Shown: in pieces, positions 1-5,324 of the stretch
Numbering within the stretch: the first letter of the stretch is position 1
How the letters are laid out: every line of letters begins with the position of its first letter
Notes under the pieces: generated by a model
Database searches by the model: none
What the model saw: only the letters and a program-made list of their open reading frames with translations
Told to the model about the DNA's origin: nothing
NCBI GenBank assembly: GCA_025462785.1
Contig: JAOAPG010000331.1
Span: forward strand, 1-7,099
Direction: 5' to 3'
From: Acidobacteriaceae bacterium
Lineage (GTDB): Bacteria > Acidobacteriota > Terriglobia > Terriglobales > Acidobacteriaceae
DNA length: 7,099 nt
Position numbers and translations under genes: made by a program

Positions 1-392
1 CGCTTTTTCCCTTCGGATATGGCCTTACCTATACAACGTTTAAATATACGAACCTGAAAGTAGAGACTCCGACAGTTTCACCCACGGGCACAATTCGCGT
101 GAGCGCAGAGATACAAAATACCGGGCAACATGAGGGGACGGAAGTTATGCAGTTTTACGTGCACGACCGGGTTGCTCCTACCTCCCGTCCAGTTCGCGAG
201 CTTAAGGGTTTTACTCGAGTGACCTTGGCCCCAGGGCAAAGTAAGAGCGTAGAGTTCTCTGTTGCCGCGAAGGATGTCGGCTCGTACGATCCCAATATGC
301 ACTGGGTGGTACCGCCCGGCACTTATGATGTTTGGGTTGCACCCAATGCGGCCGAAGGAATACAGGGTACGTTTGAGGTCGTAGCAAAATAG
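1..392 (+). CDS. Glycoside hydrolase family 3 protein (beta-glucosidase/xylosidase type), C-terminal fragment
   Basis: The reading frame enters from the left edge (first full codon at 3) and ends at TAG 390-392, leaving about 129 residues. It opens with LFPFGYGLTYTTF, the signature that joins the second GH3 domain to the C-terminal fibronectin-III-like domain. It continues with the usual features of that domain: a NTG turn, EVMQFYVHD, RPVRELKGF, a LAPGQS turn and a closing PPGTYDVWVAPN strand. GH3 enzymes release terminal glucose or xylose from beta-linked oligosaccharides, often in the periplasm. The nucleophile and acid/base residues lie upstream of the window, so substrate and localisation cannot be read here. 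The end of the domain is intact, so the gene looks functional at its 3' end. No terminator follows; the next recognisable sequence, 16 bp on, is an opposing gene remnant. The internal GTG at 99 is not the true start, because the conserved domain begins well before it. Confidence 0.93.
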   Translation, partial: LFPFGYGLTYTTFKYTNLKVETPTVSPTGTIRVSAEIQNTGQHEGTEVMQFYVHDRVAPTSRPVRELKGFTRVTLAPGQSKSVEFSVAAKDVGSYDPNMHWVVPPGTYDVWVAPNAAEGIQGTFEVVAK

Positions 393-408
393 CGGCTCAA
401 GTTTTCGA

Positions 409-588
409 TTAGTGTGCTTCCTTCGGTGCCGATTTTGGTTTTCCGGAAATTGGATTGGAATCTGTTTTCGTCGTATCCTCGTTCGCTTCAAGATTTTGCA
501 CAAGTATTGAAATGCGTCGATTGGATGCATCAAGCGGGTCAGCAGGCTTGCGTAGCAGTTGATCGGCATAGCCTCTAACCTGCGCTAC
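409..588 (-). pseudogene. motB: C-terminal remnant of a MotB/OmpA-family peptidoglycan-binding protein
   Basis: Reading the minus strand from about 588 to the TAA at 409-411 gives roughly 60 residues beginning VAQVRGYADQLL and continuing through DPLDASNRRISILVQN to a hydrophilic tail rich in Lys, Ser and Pro. The pair 'qVrGYAd' and 'dp.d..NRRIsIlv' is the last part of the OmpA/MotB domain, and the NRRISILV wording is most typical of flagellar MotB, the stator subunit that anchors the motor to peptidoglycan. Everything upstream is missing: the membrane helix, the plug and most of the peptidoglycan-binding domain. The frame instead runs into the antisense of the GGDEF remnant. No start codon or ribosome binding site serves it, so it is a dead 3' fragment. 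I see the motif directly; assigning MotB rather than another OmpA-like protein is inference. Confidence 0.72.
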
Positions 589-954
589 CTCATCGGCGAC
601 GTAATCCTCAAAGAAGCGGCTCGCCGCCTTTCCGTGGTGGTCAGAAGCTACGATTCCGTAGGCCGCTATGGCGGAGACAAGTTTCTAGCTGTCATTCCCG
701 GCTGCGATTTTTCCAACTTGATTGTGGTAGCCGAACGTGTGCGGCATTGTATGTCTGACTGTCCGATCGAAACCACCGTTGGCCCCATTAGTGTCACTTT
801 GAGCGTTGGACTGGCATCGGCGGCGGGAAGCAATCCATGCGACGCGGACTCACTGATCCGCATGGCCGAGGAGGCGCTTCATAAAGCCAAAATGGCCGGG
901 AGAAATCGCGTGGAGATGGCCTTTATCGGCGTGACTGCTAAAGCAGGACGTTAA
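559..954 (+). pseudogene. N-terminally truncated GGDEF (diguanylate cyclase) domain, probably inactive remnant
   Basis: The frame is open from a TTG at 559 (stop TAG just before, at 553-555) to the TAA at 952-954, 131 codons, but GGDEF homology only begins near residue 10 with YLIGDVILKEAARRL. Visible blocks are the inhibitory-site pattern RSYD (29-32), five residues later GGDKF (38-42) in place of GG(D/E)EF, SVTLSVGLA (78-86), and the closing AEEALHKAKMAGRNRV (103-118). Active cyclases condense two GTP to cyclic-di-GMP. This copy lacks the front of the domain, including the metal-binding Asp of the DxDxFK block, and has Lys for the second acidic residue of the signature, so catalysis is very unlikely. 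No ribosome binding site precedes 559. The missing N-terminus is occupied by the opposing motB fragment. It could conceivably survive as a c-di-GMP-binding fragment, but decay after rearrangement is the simpler reading. Confidence 0.8.
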
Positions 955-999
955 TTCTGATGCTTGTCATTTCACGTGACACTTAAAATCAAAACCAAC

Positions 1000-1042
1000 G
1001 AGTGGCACATCCGTGGCCTACTCTGGCACGGAAGTGCCATTC
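1000..1042 (+). repeat. Long imperfect inverted repeat / RNA hairpin
   Basis: Positions 1000-1008 pair with 1034-1042 (one G-U), 1010-1015 pair with 1027-1032, and 1017-1018 with 1025-1026. An A-A mismatch, one bulged G (1016) and a six-base loop complete a 17-pair stem. A shorter perfect hairpin, TGGCAC-GGAA-GTGCCA at 1024-1039 with a GNRA-type loop, uses the same right arm, so the two folds exclude each other. No T-run follows, so it is not a classic intrinsic terminator. It could be a dispersed intergenic repeat, a structured 3' end or a small RNA; the sequence alone does not decide. Confidence 0.55.
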
Positions 1043-1100
1043 TCAACAGATTGCAGAGGATATACCTTCATCAGTGAGCAGTTCTGGGGGAGGGCTGCCC

Positions 1101-1146
1101 GGGCGTCAGCGACTCGCGAGAGTCGCTGACGCCCGTTAATTTTTTT
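1101..1146 (+). terminator. Strong Rho-independent terminator
   Basis: GGGCGTCAGCGACTC (1101-1115) is followed by a GCGA loop (1116-1119) and its perfect complement at 1120-1134, a 15-bp GC-rich stem without mismatch. A TTAA stretch and seven T (1140-1146) follow, which gives direction to the plus strand. It lies about 147 bp after the GGDEF remnant and insulates the small gene at 1454 from transcription coming from the left. The stem is longer than most terminators, so it may derive from a palindromic repeat element. Confidence 0.8.
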
Positions 1147-1442
1147 GCAAGTAAATCGAGAGAAGAGTTCAGCTCGTCATAGAGCCCAAGCTGTGGAAAT
1201 CCTGAATGGACGCTACTTGCGTGATCCAAGGTGCACACCGCTCAATGGTTTCCTTCTCGCACACTCAGATTTCAGTTTAACCAATTCTGCGTTCGACCAG
1301 AAAACAAGCGGCTATTTCATTCTTTTGTGGGCGCTATGTAATTTTGTCACTGATGATGACAATTATTTGCCAAGGTGCTTTGCTTTTTAATTGAACCCGC
1401 TCTGCTTCCTTCCTAAACTGCACAAGTTCCCAACAAGGGGAC
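1147..1442. other. Non-coding stretch, nothing recognised
   Basis: Between the terminator and the ribosome binding site of the 85-residue gene there are about 300 bases with no convincing gene. Short open frames exist on both strands, but the longest plus-strand one needs a TTG start without a Shine-Dalgarno sequence, and its translation resembles no family I know. AT-rich tracts near 1330-1390 could hold the promoter of the downstream gene, but I find no good -35/-10 pair. Confidence 0.5.
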
Positions 1443-1448
1443 GAGGAG
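1443..1448 (+). promoter_or_regulatory. Ribosome binding site of the 85-residue protein
   Basis: GAGGAG ends five bases before the ATG at 1454. It selects that ATG over an upstream in-frame TTG at 1391 and over the ATG at 1449, which is in another frame and sits too close. Confidence 0.75.
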
Positions 1449-1453
1449 ATGAA

Positions 1454-1711
1454 ATGCCAGTACAACCTCAAGAACAGGAAACTCTCAACGTCAAGCTCGT
1501 CCACTTTACAAAACAAAACTCCCCTGATGAGCCAGTGCAGGTCGCCTTCTCGGTTATCGATGATCAAGGCAAAGAGGAGATCATCACAGGCGAGGTCCCA
1601 TATTCCTATGACCTTTTCCGTGTTTTGCAGGAAAACGGTTGGCTAAACATCCGCCGTGGCGTCTCTTCTATACGCGAGAGCCGTACACAGCGCCGAGCAA
1701 TGTCGGCCTAG
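1454..1711 (+). CDS. Small hypothetical protein, 85 residues
   Basis: I do not recognise this protein. The ATG at 1454 has a strong GAGGAG ribosome binding site and the frame closes at TAG 1709-1711. The N-terminal ten residues are Gln/Glu rich. Residues about 11-50 alternate hydrophobic and polar residues in a beta-like way (LNVKLVHFT, VQVAFSVIDDQGKEE, IITGEV). A likely helix follows (YDLFRVLQENGWLNI), and then an Arg-rich tail containing SIRESRTQRR. There is no signal peptide, membrane segment or cysteine, so a soluble cytoplasmic protein is expected. The basic tail could touch nucleic acid or an acidic partner, but that is speculation. It stands alone, with a terminator before it and a hairpin after it, converging on the TonB-family gene. 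Supporting that it is real: good start signals, balanced composition and a terminator-like hairpin about 50 bp after the stop. Confidence 0.72.
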   Translation: MPVQPQEQETLNVKLVHFTKQNSPDEPVQVAFSVIDDQGKEEIITGEVPYSYDLFRVLQENGWLNIRRGVSSIRESRTQRRAMSA

Positions 1712-1761
1712 TTGAGTCGTCTTCTCTAACTTCAACCATTCAACCAAATGACCTGAGAACA

Positions 1762-1796
1762 AGAGCGCTGGAACGCGGAGAGTTCCAGTGCTCTTT
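1762..1796. terminator. Hairpin between convergent genes, probable terminator
   Basis: AGAGCGCTGGAAC (1762-1774) pairs with 1782-1794 over 13 bp with a single G-U, around a seven-base loop. It sits 50 bp past the stop of the small plus-strand gene and 20 bp past the stop of the TonB-family gene on the minus strand, where a shared bidirectional terminator is expected. The flanking T-runs are weak on both sides, so efficiency is uncertain. Confidence 0.68.
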
Positions 1797-1816
1797 CGGT
1801 GTTCGTTAAGGATGGA

Positions 1817-2608
1817 CTAGATGGTGGAAATCGTGAAGTTCACTGTGATACGGGTTTCGGTTTCCACAGGCTGGCCCACTTGGAAAAGAGGTTTGAAGTG
1901 CCATTGCTTTACGGCCTCGCGTGCCGCGGTTGCCAGCATCGATGGTCCACTAAGGACCTGCAGATTCTCGATGTGTCCTGCTTTGTCGATTAGGGCTCGC
2001 ATTACGACCGCACCTTGCACTTTCATCTGACGCGCTAAAACGGGATAATTTGGTTGCACTGGATGGGAAACGACCTTTGCCGCTTCGGCCGAAACGCTAA
2101 CATTCCCGTCCGGCGCGGCTGGAGAAGCATCTGCAACCTCAGAAGCCGCTTGCGGAGTATCGTTCTGCGCACTTCGCGGATCACCAGACTGCAGATCAAG
2201 TCTGATGGATGGATTCCTGGTGGGGACTTTCCGATGCTGATCACCTGCCACTACTTCTACCTCGAGAGGAGGGAGCACCGCCCGATCTGACGTGATAATG
2301 AACGGGGCCGGCTCTTCTTTTGTTGCAGGCGGAGTCTTTGTGTTCGGCTTAGATCTTTGCAAAGACACGGGCTGTTTGGAAGCCGAGACGGTTGCCAAGG
2401 GCTGCGCCGCTGCTTTCAAGCGTGTTTCGGAGACCGATTCAGGTTGTACGTTTGAAGTAGCAAGAAAGAGTTGGCGGTCGCGATAGAGCACAATCAGCAG
2501 TGCAATAACCAAAAGCGCTAAGGCAACCTGCATGCGCCGTTGCTGCGCGGTCGCACCTGACAGATGCCCCTCGGCTGCCGCATGTGTCTTTTCATTCAGG
2601 ATCTGCAT
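1817..2608 (-). CDS. TonB-family energy transducer protein
   Basis: The protein has 263 residues in the classic TonB order. A short cytoplasmic N-terminus ends in Gln-Gln-Arg-Arg, and one membrane helix follows (about 27-42, MQVALALLVIALLIVL). A long periplasmic linker rich in Pro, Ala, Ser and Lys spans about 50-178, and a TonB C-terminal domain about 180-262. The last has the PNYPVLARQ motif (186-194), VQGAVVMRALID (198-209) and AVKQWHFKP (232-240). TonB proteins pass proton-motive force from ExbB/ExbD to outer-membrane receptors for iron complexes, vitamin B12 or carbohydrates. No ExbB, ExbD or receptor is nearby, so the partner is unknown; such orphan paralogues are common in TonB-rich genomes. 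The ATG at 2608 has GAGG at 2616-2619, seven bases ahead. It lies 97 bp after the M16 protease gene on the same strand and is probably co-transcribed with it. Confidence 0.88.
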   Translation of the reverse strand: MQILNEKTHAAAEGHLSGATAQQRRMQVALALLVIALLIVLYRDRQLFLATSNVQPESVSETRLKAAAQPLATVSASKQPVSLQRSKPNTKTPPATKEEPAPFIITSDRAVLPPLEVEVVAGDQHRKVPTRNPSIRLDLQSGDPRSAQNDTPQAASEVADASPAAPDGNVSVSAEAAKVVSHPVQPNYPVLARQMKVQGAVVMRALIDKAGHIENLQVLSGPSMLATAAREAVKQWHFKPLFQVGQPVETETRITVNFTISTI

Positions 2609-2707
2609 TAAAAAGCCTCGGGCCGAGACTTGCTGCCTAGTATGCCTTGAAAGGCTCTCCTAATCCAGCAAAACCGAGGGCAGGGCGGAAAAGAACCAGC
2701 AAAGGAA

Positions 2708-3985
2708 TTAGCAGGCCAGTTGATCGCGTGTCAGCTTTAGGCCGTTTAAATTGCCAAGAACGGTTACCGCGATTGAGTCAGTGTGAAAGAACTCGTTGGC
2801 CAGATCTTTTAACTCCTCCGAAGTCACGCTTTCAATCTTCTGAATCAGCTCGTCCAAGCCATAGAAATGATCGAAATACATCTCCTGCCGGGCGAGGTTT
2901 GACATACGGGCGGTGGAGGACTCAAGTGACAGCATAAGGCTGCCCTTGAGCTGATCCTTCGCGCGGCGAAGTTCGTCGGGAGCAACCTCCTCGATCTTCA
3001 ACTTGCGGAACTCGGAAACAATGGATTGCACAACTTTGGCCGCCGAGGCCCGAGATGTTCCTGCATAGACCGAGAGACAACCAGTGTCCCGATAGGGATT
3101 CAGGTCGCTATAAATGGAATACGCCAGACCCTGACGTTCGCGAATGTTTTGAAACAGGCGAGAACTCATCCCTCCACCCAGCAAGGTGTTCAGAATATAA
3201 GAAGTGTGCCGACGCTCATGCGTAATCGGATGAGATGGTACACCCACGCAGATCTGTACCTGCTCCAGTGACTTTTTATTGCGCATAATGATGCGCGGGT
3301 TAATTGTGGGCTTAGGACTATGAAATCCATTGGTCTGCGGCTTGAGCTGCTCGAAGTGCTTGGCCACCAGTTCCACAAAATGCGAATGCTGGAGATGGCC
3401 GGCGGCACAAATGATGATGTTTCCAGGAGCAAAGCGCTCGCCGTAAAAATCCAATACCGGTGTCCGCTCAAAGCTTTTCACGGTGTCCTTGGTTCCAAGG
3501 ATCGGTCTTCCGAGAGGATGATCTTTCCAGAAATTCTGGGTAAAGATTTCGTGAACAAGGTAATCCGGACTGTCCTCGTCCATCTTGATCTCTTCCAGAA
3601 TCACGCCGCGCTCGCGCGTAATGTCGTTAGCGTCGAAAACTGGATTTAAAACGAGATCGCTAAGCACATCGAGCGCGATCGGGAGATGCTCGTCGAGAAC
3701 TTTCACGTTAAAGCTAATACATTCTTTGGCGGTGAAGGCGTCCATGTTGCCGCCAATTGAGTCGACTTGCCGGGCAATGTCCTCGGCAGAACGGTGCTTG
3801 GTCCCCTTAAAGACCATGTGCTCAACGAAATGCGAGATTCCATTCCATTGAGGATCTTCGTCACGCGATCCGCTCTTAATCCAAATTCCAATGGAAACCG
3901 AACGAATGTGCTGCATCTCCTCGGTGATGACCACGAGCCCATTCGGAAGGACTTCGCGGTTTATATTTCGAACTTCTTCAACCAT
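2708..3985 (-). CDS. M16 family zinc metallopeptidase (processing-peptidase-like)
   Basis: At 425 residues it matches the single-unit M16B proteases (bacterial YmxG/MlpA type, relatives of the mitochondrial processing peptidase beta subunit). The inverted zinc motif HFVEH is at 52-56 and the downstream acidic ligand in VILEE at 131-132, about 75 residues later. GGNMDAFTAKE (78-88) is the usual strand block after the motif. The C-terminal half-domain carries GGGMSSRLFQNIRERQGLAYS (270-290), the Arg/Tyr-type signature of the partner domain. All catalytic residues are present, so it should be an active peptidase, probably working as a dimer. There is no signal peptide or membrane segment. The ATG at 3985 follows GGTGA (3992-3996) at six bases. 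It is divergent from rlmN and leads the TonB-family gene. A palindrome over its likely promoter suggests repressor control. The physiological substrate is unknown. Confidence 0.93.
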   Translation of the reverse strand: MVEEVRNINREVLPNGLVVITEEMQHIRSVSIGIWIKSGSRDEDPQWNGISHFVEHMVFKGTKHRSAEDIARQVDSIGGNMDAFTAKECISFNVKVLDEHLPIALDVLSDLVLNPVFDANDITRERGVILEEIKMDEDSPDYLVHEIFTQNFWKDHPLGRPILGTKDTVKSFERTPVLDFYGERFAPGNIIICAAGHLQHSHFVELVAKHFEQLKPQTNGFHSPKPTINPRIIMRNKKSLEQVQICVGVPSHPITHERRHTSYILNTLLGGGMSSRLFQNIRERQGLAYSIYSDLNPYRDTGCLSVYAGTSRASAAKVVQSIVSEFRKLKIEEVAPDELRRAKDQLKGSLMLSLESSTARMSNLARQEMYFDHFYGLDELIQKIESVTSEELKDLANEFFHTDSIAVTVLGNLNGLKLTRDQLAC

Positions 3986-4031
3986 AGTTTTTCACCAAGG
4001 ATTCCATCGGCTGGGACTGCCAGCTTTCGAT

Positions 4032-4062
4032 ATTGTTACACAGTCGAGACGACGTGTGTAAA
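4032..4062 (-). promoter_or_regulatory. Candidate promoter of the M16 protease with overlapping palindromic operator
   Basis: On the minus strand TTTACA (4057-4062) is a one-mismatch -35 box. A weaker AACAAT (4032-4037) lies 19 bp further on as a -10 box, about 47 bp before the protease ATG. An interrupted palindrome fills the interval: TTACACAGTCG (4036-4046), AGA centre, CGAC (4050-4053), one extra G, and TGTGTAA (4055-4061). Eleven bases on each arm match. That geometry suits a dimeric repressor blocking the promoter. The -10 match and 19-bp spacer are only fair; the palindrome is the stronger observation. Confidence 0.42.
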
Positions 4063-4175
4063 AGGTAGCTTATGCTTTTAATTTCAGCAGCTTACGGCAA
4101 AACAGCTGCTTCTGGGCCCTATTCCAGCGAAAATCCTCTAGAATGGAAAACGACTACTGACCAACACCTAATTAG

Positions 4176-5324
4176 ATGCACCAGAGAACAAAACCGACCG
4201 CACTTTTAGGCCTTAATGTTCAAGAGCTTACGGGAATGATGGAGACGTTTGATCAACCTCCGTACCGGGCCCAACAGCTTTTTGAGGCGCTCTACCGCCA
4301 AAGGGTAAGTTCCATTGAGCAGGTCTCGACGTTGCCGCAAGATTTTCGGCGGAAACTGGGGGAAGGCGGTTTTCTGGTGGGACTTCCGACAATCGAGAAG
4401 AAATTTCAATCCAGCGATGGAACTGTCCGCTATCTCATCGGGTGTGGTGATGGCCAGAGTGTCGAAACAGTGTGGATGCCCGAGGGCGACGGTGGGGAAG
4501 CTGGCGACGGAAGTAGTGCCGATGACCAACTAGAAAAAGGCGAACAGCTGGAAACACGAGGGGACCGCAGCTGGCATCGCGCGACTATTTGTGTCTCCAG
4601 CCAAGTTGGCTGCGCTGTGGATTGTCAATTTTGTCTGACCGCGCAGCTAGGCCTAAAGCGAAATCTCACTGCGGGCGAGATTGTCGGGCAAATCTGCGCT
4701 GTCCTCAACGATCAGAACGTCTCTCTGCCTGAAGATCGCATGAACATCGTGTTTATGGGCATGGGAGAACCTCTGCTCAATTACGACAACTTCATGAAAG
4801 CGGTACAGCTGCTGGTCAAAGGCGTTGGGATTCCGGAATCGCGCATGACTGTTTCCACTTCCGGCATAATTCCACGGATCTATGATCTGGGCGCAGAGCC
4901 TATTCGGCCTAAGCTGGCAATCTCTCTGAATGCAACTAACGATAAACTGCGAACTGAGATCATGCCCATCAACCGCAAGTGGAATCTTGAAATGCTGATG
5001 AGGGCGGCGCGTGAGTTCCCGTTCCGAAATCGTGAAAAAGTTACATTTGAATACGTAATGCTCGATGAGGTGAATGACTCTCCAGAGCATGCAAAAGAAT
5101 TGGTTGAGCTGGTGCGGGGCATTCGGGCCAAAGTGAATTTGATCGCGCTAAACCCGGGCCCGGGCATTGCATTTCGGACTCCAGCTCAAAACCGTGTTCT
5201 CGAATTTCAGAAGATATTGATCGCGGCTGGTGTCCCTGCATTCATTCGTCGTCCCAGGGGGCGCGATATCTACGCAGCCTGCGGCCAGTTAAAGCGCACG
5301 ATAGAGCTAGCGCCTACTGCTTAG
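4176..5324 (+). CDS. rlmN: 23S rRNA (A2503-C2)/tRNA (A37-C2) methyltransferase RlmN, radical SAM
   Basis: This 382-residue radical-SAM enzyme methylates C2 of adenine 2503 in 23S rRNA, and A37 in some tRNAs. It works through a [4Fe-4S] cluster and a methyl-cysteine intermediate. The cluster motif CAVDCQFC (C146, C150, C153) is complete. The two conserved mechanistic cysteines are present: C139 in TICVSSQVGC, corresponding to E. coli C118, and C369 in AACGQL, corresponding to E. coli C355. MGMGEPL (194-200), the SAM-contacting block, and LNATND (251-256) are also typical. The N-terminal LLGLNVQEL and PPYRAQQLFEALY align with the family's accessory domain, which supports the ATG at 4176 although no Shine-Dalgarno sequence is visible. 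A TAGAAT (4139-4144) may be its -10 box, without a clear -35. Odd feature: about 28 extra, mostly acidic and Gly/Ser-rich residues (104-132) lie between ETVWMPEG and RATICVSS, where other family members join directly. Its stop overlaps that of the convergent kinase gene. Confidence 0.97.
   Translation: MHQRTKPTALLGLNVQELTGMMETFDQPPYRAQQLFEALYRQRVSSIEQVSTLPQDFRRKLGEGGFLVGLPTIEKKFQSSDGTVRYLIGCGDGQSVETVWMPEGDGGEAGDGSSADDQLEKGEQLETRGDRSWHRATICVSSQVGCAVDCQFCLTAQLGLKRNLTAGEIVGQICAVLNDQNVSLPEDRMNIVFMGMGEPLLNYDNFMKAVQLLVKGVGIPESRMTVSTSGIIPRIYDLGAEPIRPKLAISLNATNDKLRTEIMPINRKWNLEMLMRAAREFPFRNREKVTFEYVMLDEVNDSPEHAKELVELVRGIRAKVNLIALNPGPGIAFRTPAQNRVLEFQKILIAAGVPAFIRRPRGRDIYAACGQLKRTIELAPTA

Noticed and set aside
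78..569. 163-codon open frame on the minus strand
   Set aside because: It is antisense to the GH3 domain and in a different frame from the MotB remnant; its translation is low-complexity Arg/His-rich with no motif.
516..600. Possible upstream piece of the GGDEF gene (a VD-W-M-like stretch resembling the VDLDHFK block) on the plus strand
   Set aside because: The spacing to the GD block is about 28 bases too long, and the stretch coincides with the minus-strand MotB motif, which matches much better.
1145..1390. 81-codon plus-strand open frame
   Set aside because: It has a TTG start inside the terminator T-tract, no ribosome binding site and no recognisable features.
1449..1646. Alternative ATG frame overlapping the 85-residue gene
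   Set aside because: The ATG is only one base after the Shine-Dalgarno sequence, and the Ser-rich translation looks like an out-of-frame shadow.
2644..2655. GCCTT-GA-AAGGC mini-palindrome between the protease and TonB genes
   Set aside because: The two-base loop is too tight to fold as drawn and there is no T-tract, so it is not supported as a terminator.
4086..4110. AGCAGC / GCTGCT inverted repeat upstream of rlmN
   Set aside because: It has only six pairs around a 13-base loop with no T-run or riboswitch-like features, so chance is a sufficient explanation.
4653..5090. 145-codon minus-strand open frame inside rlmN
   Set aside because: It is antisense to conserved radical-SAM codons and its translation resembles no protein family.
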